64,000 nt of DNA from Pedobacter jeongneungensis (lineage in GTDB: Bacteria > Bacteroidota > Bacteroidia > Sphingobacteriales > Sphingobacteriaceae), in the NCBI RefSeq assembly GCF_000633455.1, contig NZ_AYMG01000025.1:1-64000 (forward strand), written 5' to 3'. The position numbers and the translations under genes are program-made. The notes beneath the pieces were generated by a model. That model had not been told where the DNA came from, made no database searches, and saw nothing but the letters and a program-made list of their open reading frames with translations. Positions 15,655 through 25,194 of the stretch are shown in pieces. How positions within the stretch are numbered: the stretch's first letter is position 1; each line of letters starts with the position of its first letter.

Positions 15655-16518
15655 ATGAAAAAATCATATTTGGTATTACATTTCGCTGTAATACTTGCAG
15701 GCTTTACGGGCATCTTCGGAAAGCTTATATCTTTAAACGAAGGACTTTTAGTTTGGTACAGGGTCTTTTTCTCCGCTATTATTTTATTACTGGTTCTAAA
15801 ACTATTTAAGGTAACAACAGATATTAAATGGAAAGAAAAATTTGACATTTCGAAAATCGGGATGTTTATCACCGTCCATTGGGTATTTTTTTATGCCAGC
15901 ATTAAGTATTCGAATATTTCTGTGGGTGTAGTGTGCTATTGTTTGACCAGCTTTTTCACGGCAATTTTTGCTCCGCTGATTAACCGGAATAAATTTAATT
16001 TATCGGAAATTTTATTAAGTCTGCTCACTTTATTCGGCATTGCGCTGATTTTCCATTTTGATTCATCTTATCAATTGGGGATTGGTTTAGGCGTGATATC
16101 GTCGGCATTTGCCGCCCTTTATACCATTTACAATGAAAGGCTGGTTAAAGTTTACGACAGCAGACTCATCAATTATTATCAGATGCTTGGTGGAACAATA
16201 GGTTTAGGAATTTTACTTCCTGTTTACCTGCACTTTTTCCCTGTAGAAACCATCATACCGAGCCTGAAAGATACGGGCTACCTCATTTTACTGGCTTCTT
16301 TTTGTACTGTTGGCCTGTATGTTTTATTTGCCGAATCGTTAAAACGCATACCTGCTTTTACGGTAAACCTAAGCTTTAATCTCGAGCCGGTTTACGCAAT
16401 CATACTGGCTTTTATATTCTTTAACGAGGGTAAGGAATTAAATCTTTCTTTCTATATAGGTTTAGCCTTTGTCATGATTTCGGTTGTGTTGCAAACATTT
16501 ATTTCAACTAAAAAATAG
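15655..16518 (+). CDS. EamA/DMT family transporter
   Basis: A 287-residue integral membrane protein with about ten hydrophobic helices in two EamA repeats; the second repeat includes PVYAIILAFIFFNEGKELN, the family's most conserved segment. DMT transporters typically export small metabolites such as amino acids, or act as permeases of unknown substrate. The substrate cannot be inferred from context. Confidence 0.9.
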   Translation: MKKSYLVLHFAVILAGFTGIFGKLISLNEGLLVWYRVFFSAIILLLVLKLFKVTTDIKWKEKFDISKIGMFITVHWVFFYASIKYSNISVGVVCYCLTSFFTAIFAPLINRNKFNLSEILLSLLTLFGIALIFHFDSSYQLGIGLGVISSAFAALYTIYNERLVKVYDSRLINYYQMLGGTIGLGILLPVYLHFFPVETIIPSLKDTGYLILLASFCTVGLYVLFAESLKRIPAFTVNLSFNLEPVYAIILAFIFFNEGKELNLSFYIGLAFVMISVVLQTFISTKK

Positions 16519-16525
16519 CTGGGTT

Positions 16526-16561
16526 CTAACAAAAAAGTGCTTGACAGCGCTTTTTTGTTAG
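16526..16561. terminator. Bidirectional terminator between convergent genes
   Basis: A 15-bp stem, CTAACAAAAAAGTGC (16526-16540) with GCGCTTTTTTGTTAG (16547-16561), one G-T pair, loop TTGACA. It sits in the 50-base gap between the EamA transporter (+) and rph (-). The A/T blocks lie inside the stem, so efficiency is uncertain. Confidence 0.65.
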
Positions 16562-16568
16562 TTGAGTA

Positions 16569-19184
16569 TTAAATCATCTCTATATATCCTTCTGTTCCAT
16601 TAACCCTTATCCGTTGCCCATCTTTGATCAGTCTGGTTGCATTTTCTACACCAACAACTGCCGGCAAGCCATATTCACGTGCAATAACGGCTCCATGGGT
16701 CATCAGGCCACCAACTTCGGTAATCAGTCCTTTAATAGATACAAACAATGGGGTCCAACTTGGGTCGGTAAAGGTGGTTACCAATATATCTCCATCTTCG
16801 AGATCAGCATCTTCTATATTTAAAATTACTCGTGCCCGTCCCTCTATCACGCCAGTAGAAACGGCTAAACCTACAATAGCGCCTTTTGGAAGATTTTCAT
16901 ATTTGTATCTACCTGATACAATTTCTCCATCGGAAGTGATTACACGCGGCGGATTAAGCTTTTCAAACAACCGATGTTCTTCTTTGCGCTGAGCAATAAG
17001 CTTTTCATTCAGTTTATGGGTCCCTACAACTTCCTTTAATTCATCAAATGTGAGGTAATAAATTGCTTCTTTTTCATCAATTACCCTGGCTTCTAATAGT
17101 TTTTCAGCCTCTTTTATCAAGGCTTCCTTATAAACATAAAAACGGCTAACGATTCCGTATTTTGGATATTCGCGATAACCGGCAAAATTGCGGAGCAGGC
17201 TGATCATCTCTTTTGTTTCCTTGATTTTTCGCTCCCCTTCTGGTAAAAGCGCGAGCCTATCCAATAGTTCATTTTCTTTTTTCAAAGCCTGCGATCTTCC
17301 CTGATCAAATTTCAGCTTTCCGGCATTTGGTTCAAAGTTTTTGATATTACTGAGGATGATCGGAATCAATATAGACGGCTTTTCGCTCCAACGTGTGTTT
17401 GTAATATCAATTTCGCCCGCACACCTCATCCCATATTTGTTTAGATAGCCATCAATAGCACTTTTAACTATTATTCCACCTTGAAAATGAAGCAGTTGAT
17501 CCAAAAAATGATCGTTTTTAACTTCTTGTAAATAATTGATGACTTCAGGATAAGGGCGGATCGCATCTGCCACGTCCAACAATGCCAAACCCATTTCGGA
17601 AGTGATATTATTCGATACGGATTGAGAAAGTACATCTGCTACGTTTTTTTCATCCAGCCATTCGCCCATCTTTTCATTGATCCAGGATGCGGCGTTCATT
17701 GCAGCTATAATTACACTGATATGTTTCGAATCAAATGTCATCTTTTTCGATAGCTCAATGTCTTCCAGAATAAAATCAAATAGCTCCGGTCCCGATTTGG
17801 TTTGGATATTTTGTTTTAATATTTCTATCGATGCTTCGCTATTTTTGATCAGCTCAGAAACAATTGCAGGGTCATTTCCCATCTGCGCTAAAATATCAGC
17901 AGAAGATAAACCTTTGGTACTTTTAACAATCAAAGGGCTTTCTCCATCATCCGGCAGCGATTTTATAAAGTCTGCCCGCTCGGTTATGGTAATCAATGCA
18001 TCTTTGATCAACGGATCGTGCTGCCCCATGGCTTCCAGTAAGTTTTTTCTGCCTGTAGGCGTAACCAGGCTATCCATTACATCTACAAATAATCGCCCAC
18101 CGGCTTTAAACATGGGCCTGGCTGCTCTTAATTGCCACAAAGATAGCCCAAGGGGTTTCATCGGATCGGTCATCATTTGCTGGTGACCAACAGAGATATA
18201 AACATGCTTCTCCTTATCGTCTGCCTCAGGTACTGGATATAAGGTAGTAACTGGCCTGCTCTGAACGATATAAAAGGTATCATCTATCCAGCACCATTCG
18301 ATGTCCTGGGGGTTGCCGAAATGCACTTCAATCTTTCTACCCAACTTTTCAAGCTGTAAAATCTGTTCATCTGTAAGTGCTTGTTTATTCTGCTGCTCCG
18401 GTGAAAGCTCCTGTGATGCTGTACCGCCATCTTTTAGGGAACAAATGGCAATTTTCTTTGTCGATATCTTTTTATCGGTAATCTTGCCACCACAAACCTG
18501 ATAATTATCTGCATTTACCAAACCCGAAACCATGGCCTCGCCTAATCCAAAACTGGCATCGATAGATAAAACTTTCCGGTTGCCTGTAATGGGATCGGCA
18601 GTAAACATAATTCCGGCTGTTTCAGCAAGAACCATTTTCTGTATTACAACACAAAGCTGGACTTTATGATGATCAAAACCATTTTGGATGCGGTAAATGA
18701 TGGCACGATCTGTAAACAAAGATGCCCAGCACTTGCTGATATGCATAAAAATAGCCTGTTTACCGATAATATTCAAATAAGTATCTTGCTGACCTGCAAA
18801 TGATGCTACAGGCAAATCTTCAGCAGTAGCACTTGATCGTACAGCAAAGGCATCATTTTTATTAAATCTTTTAAGGTAAGCTTCAATTTCATCAGTTATA
18901 CCCTTAGAAATCGGTACATTTTCGATAATAGTCCTGATTTTTCTGCTGATTTTGCTAATTATATTCAGATTCTCCGCCTTAAGCCCTGCCAGTTCATCCA
19001 ATAAGTTTTTAAGCTCCTTATTGCTTTCAGTGATCTTTTTATAAGCTTCGGTTGTTATGCAAAAGCCATCTGGCACAGCTATGCCTTCAATTTTTGATAG
19101 TTCGCCCAGGTTGGCACCTTTTCCCCCTACAGTTAAAAGATCTGAACTGTCGATTCCCTGAAAACCAATTACGTAATTACTCAT
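16569..19184 (-). CDS. rph: Rifampicin phosphotransferase (rifamycin-inactivating, PEP-synthase-like)
   Basis: An 871-residue three-domain protein. Residues about 1-315 are the PEP/pyruvate-binding ATP-grasp domain (VGGKGANLGEL near 19, AVRSSATAEDLP near 112, QDIEWCW and QSRPV near its end). The middle, about 330-755, carries GHQQMMTDPMKPLGLS and MGQHDPLIKDAL, which mark the rifamycin-binding domain of Rph and are absent from PEP synthase. The C-terminal swivelling domain has the catalytic histidine in GGLMTHGAVIAREYGLPAV (His about 830). The total length fits Rph (about 865). It is expected to transfer the ATP beta-phosphate to rifampicin, inactivating it. No other resistance gene is adjacent. 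Confidence 0.88.
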   Translation of the reverse strand: MSNYVIGFQGIDSSDLLTVGGKGANLGELSKIEGIAVPDGFCITTEAYKKITESNKELKNLLDELAGLKAENLNIISKISRKIRTIIENVPISKGITDEIEAYLKRFNKNDAFAVRSSATAEDLPVASFAGQQDTYLNIIGKQAIFMHISKCWASLFTDRAIIYRIQNGFDHHKVQLCVVIQKMVLAETAGIMFTADPITGNRKVLSIDASFGLGEAMVSGLVNADNYQVCGGKITDKKISTKKIAICSLKDGGTASQELSPEQQNKQALTDEQILQLEKLGRKIEVHFGNPQDIEWCWIDDTFYIVQSRPVTTLYPVPEADDKEKHVYISVGHQQMMTDPMKPLGLSLWQLRAARPMFKAGGRLFVDVMDSLVTPTGRKNLLEAMGQHDPLIKDALITITERADFIKSLPDDGESPLIVKSTKGLSSADILAQMGNDPAIVSELIKNSEASIEILKQNIQTKSGPELFDFILEDIELSKKMTFDSKHISVIIAAMNAASWINEKMGEWLDEKNVADVLSQSVSNNITSEMGLALLDVADAIRPYPEVINYLQEVKNDHFLDQLLHFQGGIIVKSAIDGYLNKYGMRCAGEIDITNTRWSEKPSILIPIILSNIKNFEPNAGKLKFDQGRSQALKKENELLDRLALLPEGERKIKETKEMISLLRNFAGYREYPKYGIVSRFYVYKEALIKEAEKLLEARVIDEKEAIYYLTFDELKEVVGTHKLNEKLIAQRKEEHRLFEKLNPPRVITSDGEIVSGRYKYENLPKGAIVGLAVSTGVIEGRARVILNIEDADLEDGDILVTTFTDPSWTPLFVSIKGLITEVGGLMTHGAVIAREYGLPAVVGVENATRLIKDGQRIRVNGTEGYIEMI

Positions 19185-19567
19185 ATGTTTCTCTTTTTTT
19201 ATCTGGTAGAAATTTCGCTCCCCCTGATAACAGCAAAAAAATCACACTGTATATCAACACTTTAAATAATGATTTCAGGAAGAAGAAAGCCCAAAAGTAT
19301 AAGGTAAGAAATATGAAAACAACGTTTTTAAACTATATTTTTCCAATCGCAATAAGGGTAGCCGTATCTACGTTATCCTTACAACAAACAGATAATAATT
19401 AACTCCAGATTTCTTCAAAACAGACCCCTAATTCTGAAAATTGATTTAGTCTTAAGGGTCGATAAAATCCAGCCGTCCGTCATTTATGCTACAAGCAAAC
19501 TCAATTTGGCTACGTCAGAAATTGTGCACTGCTGCAACTTTGTATTGTCAATTTAAAACAATCGAAA
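19185..19567. other. Intergenic region between rph and the SDR gene
   Basis: A 383-base gap with the divergent upstream regions of rph (-) and the SDR gene (+). A 29-codon frame at 19313-19402 begins MKTTFLNYIFPIAI, but nothing else supports it. CAACTTTG near 19538 resembles a -7 box before the SDR start with one mismatch. I see no hairpin, RNA or dispersed repeat. Confidence 0.5.
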
Positions 19568-20371
19568 ATGCAAAAGACAATTTTTATTACAGGAGCTTCT
19601 ACAGGTTTAGGAAAAGCTGCTGCCAAATTATTTCAAAATAGGGGCTGGAAAGTTATCGCCACCATGCGTAACCCAGAAAAAGAAACAGAATTAACCGCTT
19701 TAAGCGACGTTACCGTATTGCCATTAGATGTAACAGATTTAGCTCAAATTCAATCAACTACTAAAGAGGCGATTGCACAGGGGGTTGATGTAGTGTTCAA
19801 TAATGCGGGTTATGGTTTAATTGGTCCGTTAGAAGCCCTTAACGATGATCAGATTGTGAAACAGCTCAACACCAACTTATTGGGCGTAATCCGCGTTACA
19901 CAAGCTTTTATTCCTTATTTCAGGGCAAAAAAAGATGGGCTCTTCATTTCTACGACTTCTATCGGCGGATTAATTGCTTTTCCTTTAGGCTCTACTTATC
20001 ATGCTACGAAATGGGCATTGGAAGGCTGGAGCGAAAGCATGGCCTTTGAGCTGAATACCTTTGGGGTAAATATTAAAACCGTATCGCCAGGCGGAATTGC
20101 AACTGATTTTTCAGGCCGTTCTTTAGAACTGGCAAGCAACGAAGATTACGATCCTTTAGTACAATCGATGATGGCGGGTTTTGGCGATATGATGGAAACT
20201 GCATCTTCTGCAGAGCAAATTGCCGAAGTGGTATACGAAGCAGCTACAGATGGTAAAACCAAGCTGCGTTACGTAGCCGGTGAAGATGCTAAAGCTTTAT
20301 ATGCACAACGGTTGGCACAAGGTGATGAAACTTTCAGAACGGAGCTTGCCAAAGTCTTTTTAGGTAAATAA
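19568..20371 (+). CDS. SDR family NAD(P)-dependent oxidoreductase
   Basis: A 267-residue classical short-chain dehydrogenase. The cofactor loop TGASTGLGKAA is at residues 8-18, NNAGYG at 78-83, catalytic Ser131, and Tyr144/Lys148 in YHATKW. VSPGGIATDF follows the active site. All catalytic residues are present; the substrate is unknown. The AraC regulator follows 61 bases later on the same strand and may control it, which is inference. Confidence 0.9.
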   Translation: MQKTIFITGASTGLGKAAAKLFQNRGWKVIATMRNPEKETELTALSDVTVLPLDVTDLAQIQSTTKEAIAQGVDVVFNNAGYGLIGPLEALNDDQIVKQLNTNLLGVIRVTQAFIPYFRAKKDGLFISTTSIGGLIAFPLGSTYHATKWALEGWSESMAFELNTFGVNIKTVSPGGIATDFSGRSLELASNEDYDPLVQSMMAGFGDMMETASSAEQIAEVVYEAATDGKTKLRYVAGEDAKALYAQRLAQGDETFRTELAKVFLGK

Positions 20372-20432
20372 TGATAAACGGGCAATGCAGACAAAATAAT
20401 TTGCGTTGCCCTAATATTTGTATTTTTATACT

Positions 20433-21341
20433 ATGGAAAAGAAAGCCCCTCTACGAATTTCATCTATCTCCGAACTGCATGCACTGTTGCAAGTGCCCAA
20501 ACCAGTGCACCCCTTAATCAGCCTGGTTGATAATTCGCTGATAGCCACCAATACGGAAATGTTAGACCGGCCGTTTTTTCTTAATTTTTATAAAATTTCT
20601 TATAAATATTCAACAACTGGCCGAATGGGTTACGGACAGGGCTATTATGATTTTAATGAAGGAGGCATGATGTTTACCTCGCCTAATCAGTTGATTTCTA
20701 CAGATAATGAGGCGAAATATTATGGGGCTACACTTTTGTTCCACCCCGATCTGATCCGGAACCATCCGCTGGGCACAACGATAAAAAAATATGGTTTTTT
20801 CTCTTACGAAACCAATGAAGCTTTATTTCTATCTGAAAAGGAAAAGAAAATTATTTTAGGGCTATTCGATAATATTAATGATGAGCTAAATACTTCTATT
20901 GATGAAATCAGTCAGGATGTATTGGTTTCTTATATCGAAGTGCTGCTCAATTATAGCAACCGTTTTTATAAACGCCAGTTTATTACCAGAAAAGTGGTTA
21001 ATAATGATGTATTAACGAAAATAGAATATTTGTTAGATGCCTATTTTGCTGATGAAAAATCTTTGGTTAACGGATTGCCTACAGTAGAATATCTTGCGGC
21101 CGAAGCCAATCTTTCACCACGTTATTTAAGCGATATGCTCAGGGCCTTAACCGGACAAAATACACAGCAGATTATTCATGAAAAACTAATTGAAAAAGCA
21201 AAAGAGAAATTATCAGCTGGCAATTTATCGGTAAGTGAAATTGCTTACCAATTGGGTTTTGAGCACCCGCAATCGTTCAGCAAATTCTTTAAAACGAAGA
21301 CACATTTCTCACCAGGGGAATTTAGGCAGTCGTTTAATTAG
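20433..21341 (+). CDS. AraC family transcriptional regulator
   Basis: A 302-residue regulator from the ATG at 20433 (MEKKAPLRIS). The N-terminal 190 residues form a cupin-like sensor region; the C-terminal 100 residues hold two helix-turn-helix motifs, VEYLAAEANLSPRYLSDMLR and VSEIAYQLGFEHPQSFSKFF, ending with the AraC signature FSPGEFRQSF. It probably acts as an activator responding to a small molecule. The neighbouring SDR gene is a candidate target. A TTG 15 bases upstream is an alternative but less likely start. Confidence 0.9.
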   Translation: MEKKAPLRISSISELHALLQVPKPVHPLISLVDNSLIATNTEMLDRPFFLNFYKISYKYSTTGRMGYGQGYYDFNEGGMMFTSPNQLISTDNEAKYYGATLLFHPDLIRNHPLGTTIKKYGFFSYETNEALFLSEKEKKIILGLFDNINDELNTSIDEISQDVLVSYIEVLLNYSNRFYKRQFITRKVVNNDVLTKIEYLLDAYFADEKSLVNGLPTVEYLAAEANLSPRYLSDMLRALTGQNTQQIIHEKLIEKAKEKLSAGNLSVSEIAYQLGFEHPQSFSKFFKTKTHFSPGEFRQSFN

Positions 21342-21519
21342 AGGTCAAAACATTTCTTGTAACTACATTTTTGTCAAAATAAGCGTTAACAAAACAGTTT
21401 ATTTTGACATTTTTGTTGAATCAAATCAGACAGGGAAATTTTCTGGCAGTTATCTTTCTACAATTAAAATTCAACCTGATAATTGATTATTAGCTAAAAT
21501 TGCAATTTTACAACCTTAG

Positions 21520-22635
21520 ATGAGAACTGACCTGAATAATGAGCTGGCCACCAAGCCACACTATCCCATATTAGACGGCCTCCGCGGTATCGCAGCCATA
21601 ATCGTTGTAACCTTTCACCTTACTGAACCGTTAGGAACCGGGCACCTGGATATCCTGGTTAACCACGGTTACCTGGCTGTAGACTTCTTCTTTTTATTGT
21701 CGGGCTTTGTAATGGGCTACGCTTATGACGACAGGTGGAATAAAATGACAGTTGGCAATTTTTTTAAACGCCGTATCGAACGACTTCAGCCCATGGTGGT
21801 TTTAGGAATGACCCTCGGCGCTATCGGATTCTACTTTACAGATTCTACCATATGGCCGCTCATCCATACTATTCCTATCTGGAAAATGCTACTGGTGATG
21901 CTAATCGGTTATACAATCCTTCCAGTACCATTATCGCTTGATATACGTGGCTGGGAAGAGATGCATCCCCTGAATAGCGTAGGATGGTCATTGTTTTTTG
22001 AATACATTGCAAACATATTGTATGCCATCTGGATCAGGAAATTTTCCAAAACGGCATTAAGTATTTTGGTTGTTATTGCTGCTATCGCGCTCGCACACCT
22101 GGCAATTACAAACGGCGATGTGAGTGGTGGCTGGACGCTGAATGTGGAACAGGTACGCATTGGGCTAATCCGTACCATGTACCCCTTCTTTGCCGGTTTA
22201 TTACTTTCACGCATTGCGAAGCCAACCCGAATTAAAAATGCCTTTTTATGGTGTAGCCTTTTAGTCGCTATTGTACTCTATATGCCGCGCATTGGTGGCG
22301 CAGAACATCTCTGGATGAACGGGATTTATGAATCTGTTTGCATCATTATCGTTTTCCCGCTTATCGTTTACCTTGGCGCGAGTGGTGTAATACAAACTCA
22401 AAAAGAGAACAGGATATGCAAATTTTTAGGCGATATATCTTATCCGCTTTACCTGGTACACTATCCCTTGGTCTATTTTTACGTTGCCTGGATCAGCAAC
22501 CATAAAGACGTAACGATTGTACAGGCCTGGCCCTACGCGTTACTCATTTTAATAGGTGGAATCGTTTTGGCCTATGCCGCATTGAAATGGTACGATGAGC
22601 CGGTTCGCAGGTGGTTGCGAAAAAAGCTTGCTTAA
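21520..22635 (+). CDS. Acyltransferase 3 (OafA/YrhL-like) membrane protein
   Basis: A 371-residue integral membrane acyltransferase with about ten helices. It starts with the family signature ILDGLRGIAAIIVVTFHL (catalytic His near residue 35) and has VDFFFLLSGFVMGYAY near 57. The end is PVRRWLRKKLA. These enzymes acetylate or otherwise acylate cell-surface sugars or small molecules; the target is unknown. It stands alone. Confidence 0.9.
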   Translation: MRTDLNNELATKPHYPILDGLRGIAAIIVVTFHLTEPLGTGHLDILVNHGYLAVDFFFLLSGFVMGYAYDDRWNKMTVGNFFKRRIERLQPMVVLGMTLGAIGFYFTDSTIWPLIHTIPIWKMLLVMLIGYTILPVPLSLDIRGWEEMHPLNSVGWSLFFEYIANILYAIWIRKFSKTALSILVVIAAIALAHLAITNGDVSGGWTLNVEQVRIGLIRTMYPFFAGLLLSRIAKPTRIKNAFLWCSLLVAIVLYMPRIGGAEHLWMNGIYESVCIIIVFPLIVYLGASGVIQTQKENRICKFLGDISYPLYLVHYPLVYFYVAWISNHKDVTIVQAWPYALLILIGGIVLAYAALKWYDEPVRRWLRKKLA

Positions 22636-22843
22636 TCTTAATACGGGTTAATATACTAACCGAAAAAATATTGGTAAATCAAAGTTAATTTTCTATTGGG
22701 GGTTCCAAAGAATGTTGGTTCTTCCTAAAAATTAATTATAGATTTTTTTGTAGAAATTTTCGAAGTCCGGTTGAGGGATAGTTCCTTTAAAGACCCAAAA
22801 ATATTATTTAGGGAGGCTTCTTTAGCTAAAAAGGGTTTTAAAG

Positions 22844-22928
22844 CGGAGAGAGCGGGATTCGAACCCGCGGTACCTTGCAGTACACACGCTTTCCAAGCGT
22901 GCTCGATCGACCACTCTGACACCTCTCC
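22844..22928 (-). tRNA. tRNA-Ser (anticodon GGA)
   Basis: An 85-base class II tRNA on the minus strand. The acceptor arm GGAGAGG pairs with TCTCTCC (one G-U), the anticodon loop TTGGAAA gives GGA (plus-strand 22892-22894), a long variable arm follows, and the T arm GCGGG/CCCGC closes around TTCGAAT. The discriminator is G, as in serine tRNAs. CCA is not encoded. It reads UCC and UCU serine codons. Confidence 0.95.
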
Positions 22929-23051
22929 GATTGGATTGCGAATATAAATATTTAATTAAAAACAGCAGGATGTTTCGGTTTATATTTTCCAAACAACAAT
23001 AAAAGTAGTCGAGGTTAAAAATCAACTACTTTTATTAATTTATGTATTAAA

Positions 23052-23393
23052 TTACAAATCCAATAATTCCATATTATCAATCTGGACTTCACGGGTGGTT
23101 GATCCATCTGTAAATCTCACTTTAAACCCCTTAACAGTATACCTACCTGTTGATGCGTTATAGGTAATATCGGTGTTTAAGAAAGCTAAAACCGTAAAGC
23201 CATCTTCCATCGTTACATTACTTAATGAAGTACTACTTGAATCGAAAAATACATTATAAATGTATGTTCCATCTCCATATACAAATGACAAAGGAGTCCT
23301 TTTCTTTATAATGCTTGCTGGAATCGCAAAACTAGTACTTACATTAATCAAGCTTGTTGAACATAAACAGGCAATTAGAAATAATTTTTTCAT
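23052..23393 (-). CDS. Small secreted protein of 113 residues, unknown
   Basis: A signal peptide (residues 1-23, ending TSFA) precedes about 90 residues rich in Ser, Thr and aromatic residues in a beta-like alternating pattern (YGDGTYIYNVFFDSSSTSL). I recognise no family. It sits 123 bases downstream of the tRNA on the same strand. Probably exported; function unknown. Confidence 0.65.
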   Translation of the reverse strand: MKKLFLIACLCSTSLINVSTSFAIPASIIKKRTPLSFVYGDGTYIYNVFFDSSSTSLSNVTMEDGFTVLAFLNTDITYNASTGRYTVKGFKVRFTDGSTTREVQIDNMELLDL

Positions 23394-23550
23394 AGGATTT
23401 ATTTTTTAATTGGGATAATTAATTAAACCTAAAGTTTAAATTCCTTAAAAGCAAATCAGATAAATTAGTAAGTGAAATTTCACAAATTATTTTTTATGGT
23501 AATAACATGCAAATTAATTCGATAATGGCATATTTTAACAGTTTATGCCA

Positions 23551-23588
23551 AAAAAAAGAGGTTGATCACTTAAAAGCGACCAACCTCT
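23551..23588 (-). terminator. Terminator of pyruvate kinase
   Basis: An 11-bp stem with one mismatch, AGAGGTTGATC (23557-23567) with GACCAACCTCT (23578-23588). On the minus strand it is followed by seven T residues. It lies about 24 bases after the pyk stop codon. Confidence 0.85.
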
Positions 23589-23611
23589 CTAAATATTTGA
23601 ATGTCTAGAAA

Positions 23612-25042
23612 TTAATCTATAACTGTAATTTTTAACATATTGGTTTTACCTTTTGCTTCGATTGGAATAGCAGCAGTATTGATTACAATATCACCTTGTT
23701 TAACCAGTTTTTTGCTTTTTAAGAACTCATTCACCTCAATGATGGTATTATCGGTACTTTCCCACTTATCGTAGTAAAAACCTCTAACGCCCCAAAGTAA
23801 ACTTACTGCATTTAGTAAAGCCCTGTTGCTGGTAAAAATGAAAGTTAAAGCTTCCGGACGGTGACTCGAAATTTCAAAAGCAGTATAACCGCTTAAAGTC
23901 ATCGATACAATACCCACAGCGTTTGTTTGTTTAGCTAAGAAACAAGCCGAATCGCAAATCGCATCGCTTAAGAAAGATGCCGATTTTGGTTTTAAAAACT
24001 TATCAGGATTGAAAGGATAGTTGTTCTGCTCAATGTTCTGGATAATTTTTTGCATCGTTTCGATTACGATCAATGGAAATTCTCCTACTGAAGTTTCACC
24101 ACTTAACATTACCGCATCAGCACCATCCAAAACAGAGTTTGCAACATCATTCACCTCAGCACGTGTTGGACGTGGGGTAGTAATCATGCTCTCTAACATC
24201 TGCGTTGCTACGATTACAGGTTTAGAAGCTGCCCTACATTTAGCAACAATCATTTTCTGTAACAATGGTACTTCTTCCATCGGGCATTCAACACCCAAAT
24301 CGCCACGGGCAACCATAATACCGTCAGTTACCGCAATAATCTCATCGATATTTGCAATGGCTTCTGGTTTTTCAATTTTTGCAATTACGCGTGCAGTTTT
24401 GCCACGTTCTGCAATAATTTTTTTAAGTTCGATAATATCTTCAGCCTTACGTACAAAAGATAAACCAATCCATTCTACATCATTTTCTAAAACAAATTCT
24501 AAATTCTCACGGTCTTCCGGAGTTAAAGAAGGGATAGAAACCTTAGTATTTGGAAGGTTTACACCTTTTCTCGAAGTTAAAATACCACCGTGAACGATTT
24601 CGCAAACTACCTCATCCTTTAAATTGGTAGATAAAACTTTCATCTGAAGTTTTCCATCATCCAAAAGGATAATTTCTCCGGCCTGAACATCCTGAGGGAA
24701 ATTCTGGTAAGTGATGTAAATACGCTCTTCGTTACCAATACATTCATTGGTTGTAATTACGGTAGTTTTGCCGTTGATCAGGTTAATACCACCTTCTTTT
24801 ACCAAACCGATACGGATTTTAGGCCCCTGTAAATCGGCAAGAATACCTACATTATAATCGTATTTTTTGTTTAAATCGCGGATGGTGTCCAAAACAGCCT
24901 GGTGATCTGCCTGCGATCCGTGTGAAAAGTTTAGTCGGCAAACATCCAACCCAGCATTAAACATACTATATAATACCTCTGGTTTTGCTGATGCGGGCCC
25001 AAGCGTGGCAACAATTTTAGTTCTCGAATGAAAAGGTTTCAT
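23612..25042 (-). CDS. pyk: Pyruvate kinase
   Basis: A 476-residue glycolytic enzyme that makes ATP and pyruvate from phosphoenolpyruvate and ADP. It begins TKIVATLGPASA, has the substrate-site loop NFSHGSQADH near residue 38, the catalytic Lys region VIAKIEKPEAIANIDEI near 222 and MVARGDLGVE near 245, then KPVIVATQMLESM. The C-terminal allosteric domain is complete. The gene is upstream of a clear terminator and is a single-gene unit. Confidence 0.97.
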   Translation of the reverse strand: MKPFHSRTKIVATLGPASAKPEVLYSMFNAGLDVCRLNFSHGSQADHQAVLDTIRDLNKKYDYNVGILADLQGPKIRIGLVKEGGINLINGKTTVITTNECIGNEERIYITYQNFPQDVQAGEIILLDDGKLQMKVLSTNLKDEVVCEIVHGGILTSRKGVNLPNTKVSIPSLTPEDRENLEFVLENDVEWIGLSFVRKAEDIIELKKIIAERGKTARVIAKIEKPEAIANIDEIIAVTDGIMVARGDLGVECPMEEVPLLQKMIVAKCRAASKPVIVATQMLESMITTPRPTRAEVNDVANSVLDGADAVMLSGETSVGEFPLIVIETMQKIIQNIEQNNYPFNPDKFLKPKSASFLSDAICDSACFLAKQTNAVGIVSMTLSGYTAFEISSHRPEALTFIFTSNRALLNAVSLLWGVRGFYYDKWESTDNTIIEVNEFLKSKKLVKQGDIVINTAAIPIEAKGKTNMLKITVID

Positions 25043-25194
25043 TTAATTTAATTGATTTTTAGCAATGCAGTTTAAGAAAGCACTAATTATTATCTAAAAT
25101 AATCAAACTGCATTAAATTTTATATATTTTGTTCTTTTGTTCTTCGTTTGTAACCGTCAAATATAGTGTATTTAATACACCAAGTATATAATTT

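Noticed and set aside
15570..15872. Minus-strand frame of 100 codons overlapping the EamA gene start
   Set aside because: It overlaps the first helices of a convincing membrane protein on the opposite strand and has no domain.
17677..18186. Plus-strand frame of 169 codons inside rph
   Set aside because: Antisense to the rifampicin phosphotransferase middle domain; no recognisable domain or start context.
19313..19402. 29-codon frame MKTTFLNYIFPIAI...
   Set aside because: Too short and lacking a terminator or any homology signal; it may be chance in AT-rich sequence.
22725..23025. Two minus-strand frames over the tRNA
   Set aside because: They run through the tRNA-Ser gene and are explained by it.
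24021..24593. Plus-strand frame of 190 codons inside pyk
   Set aside because: It is antisense to a conserved glycolytic enzyme, with low-complexity Ser/Ile content typical of shadow frames.
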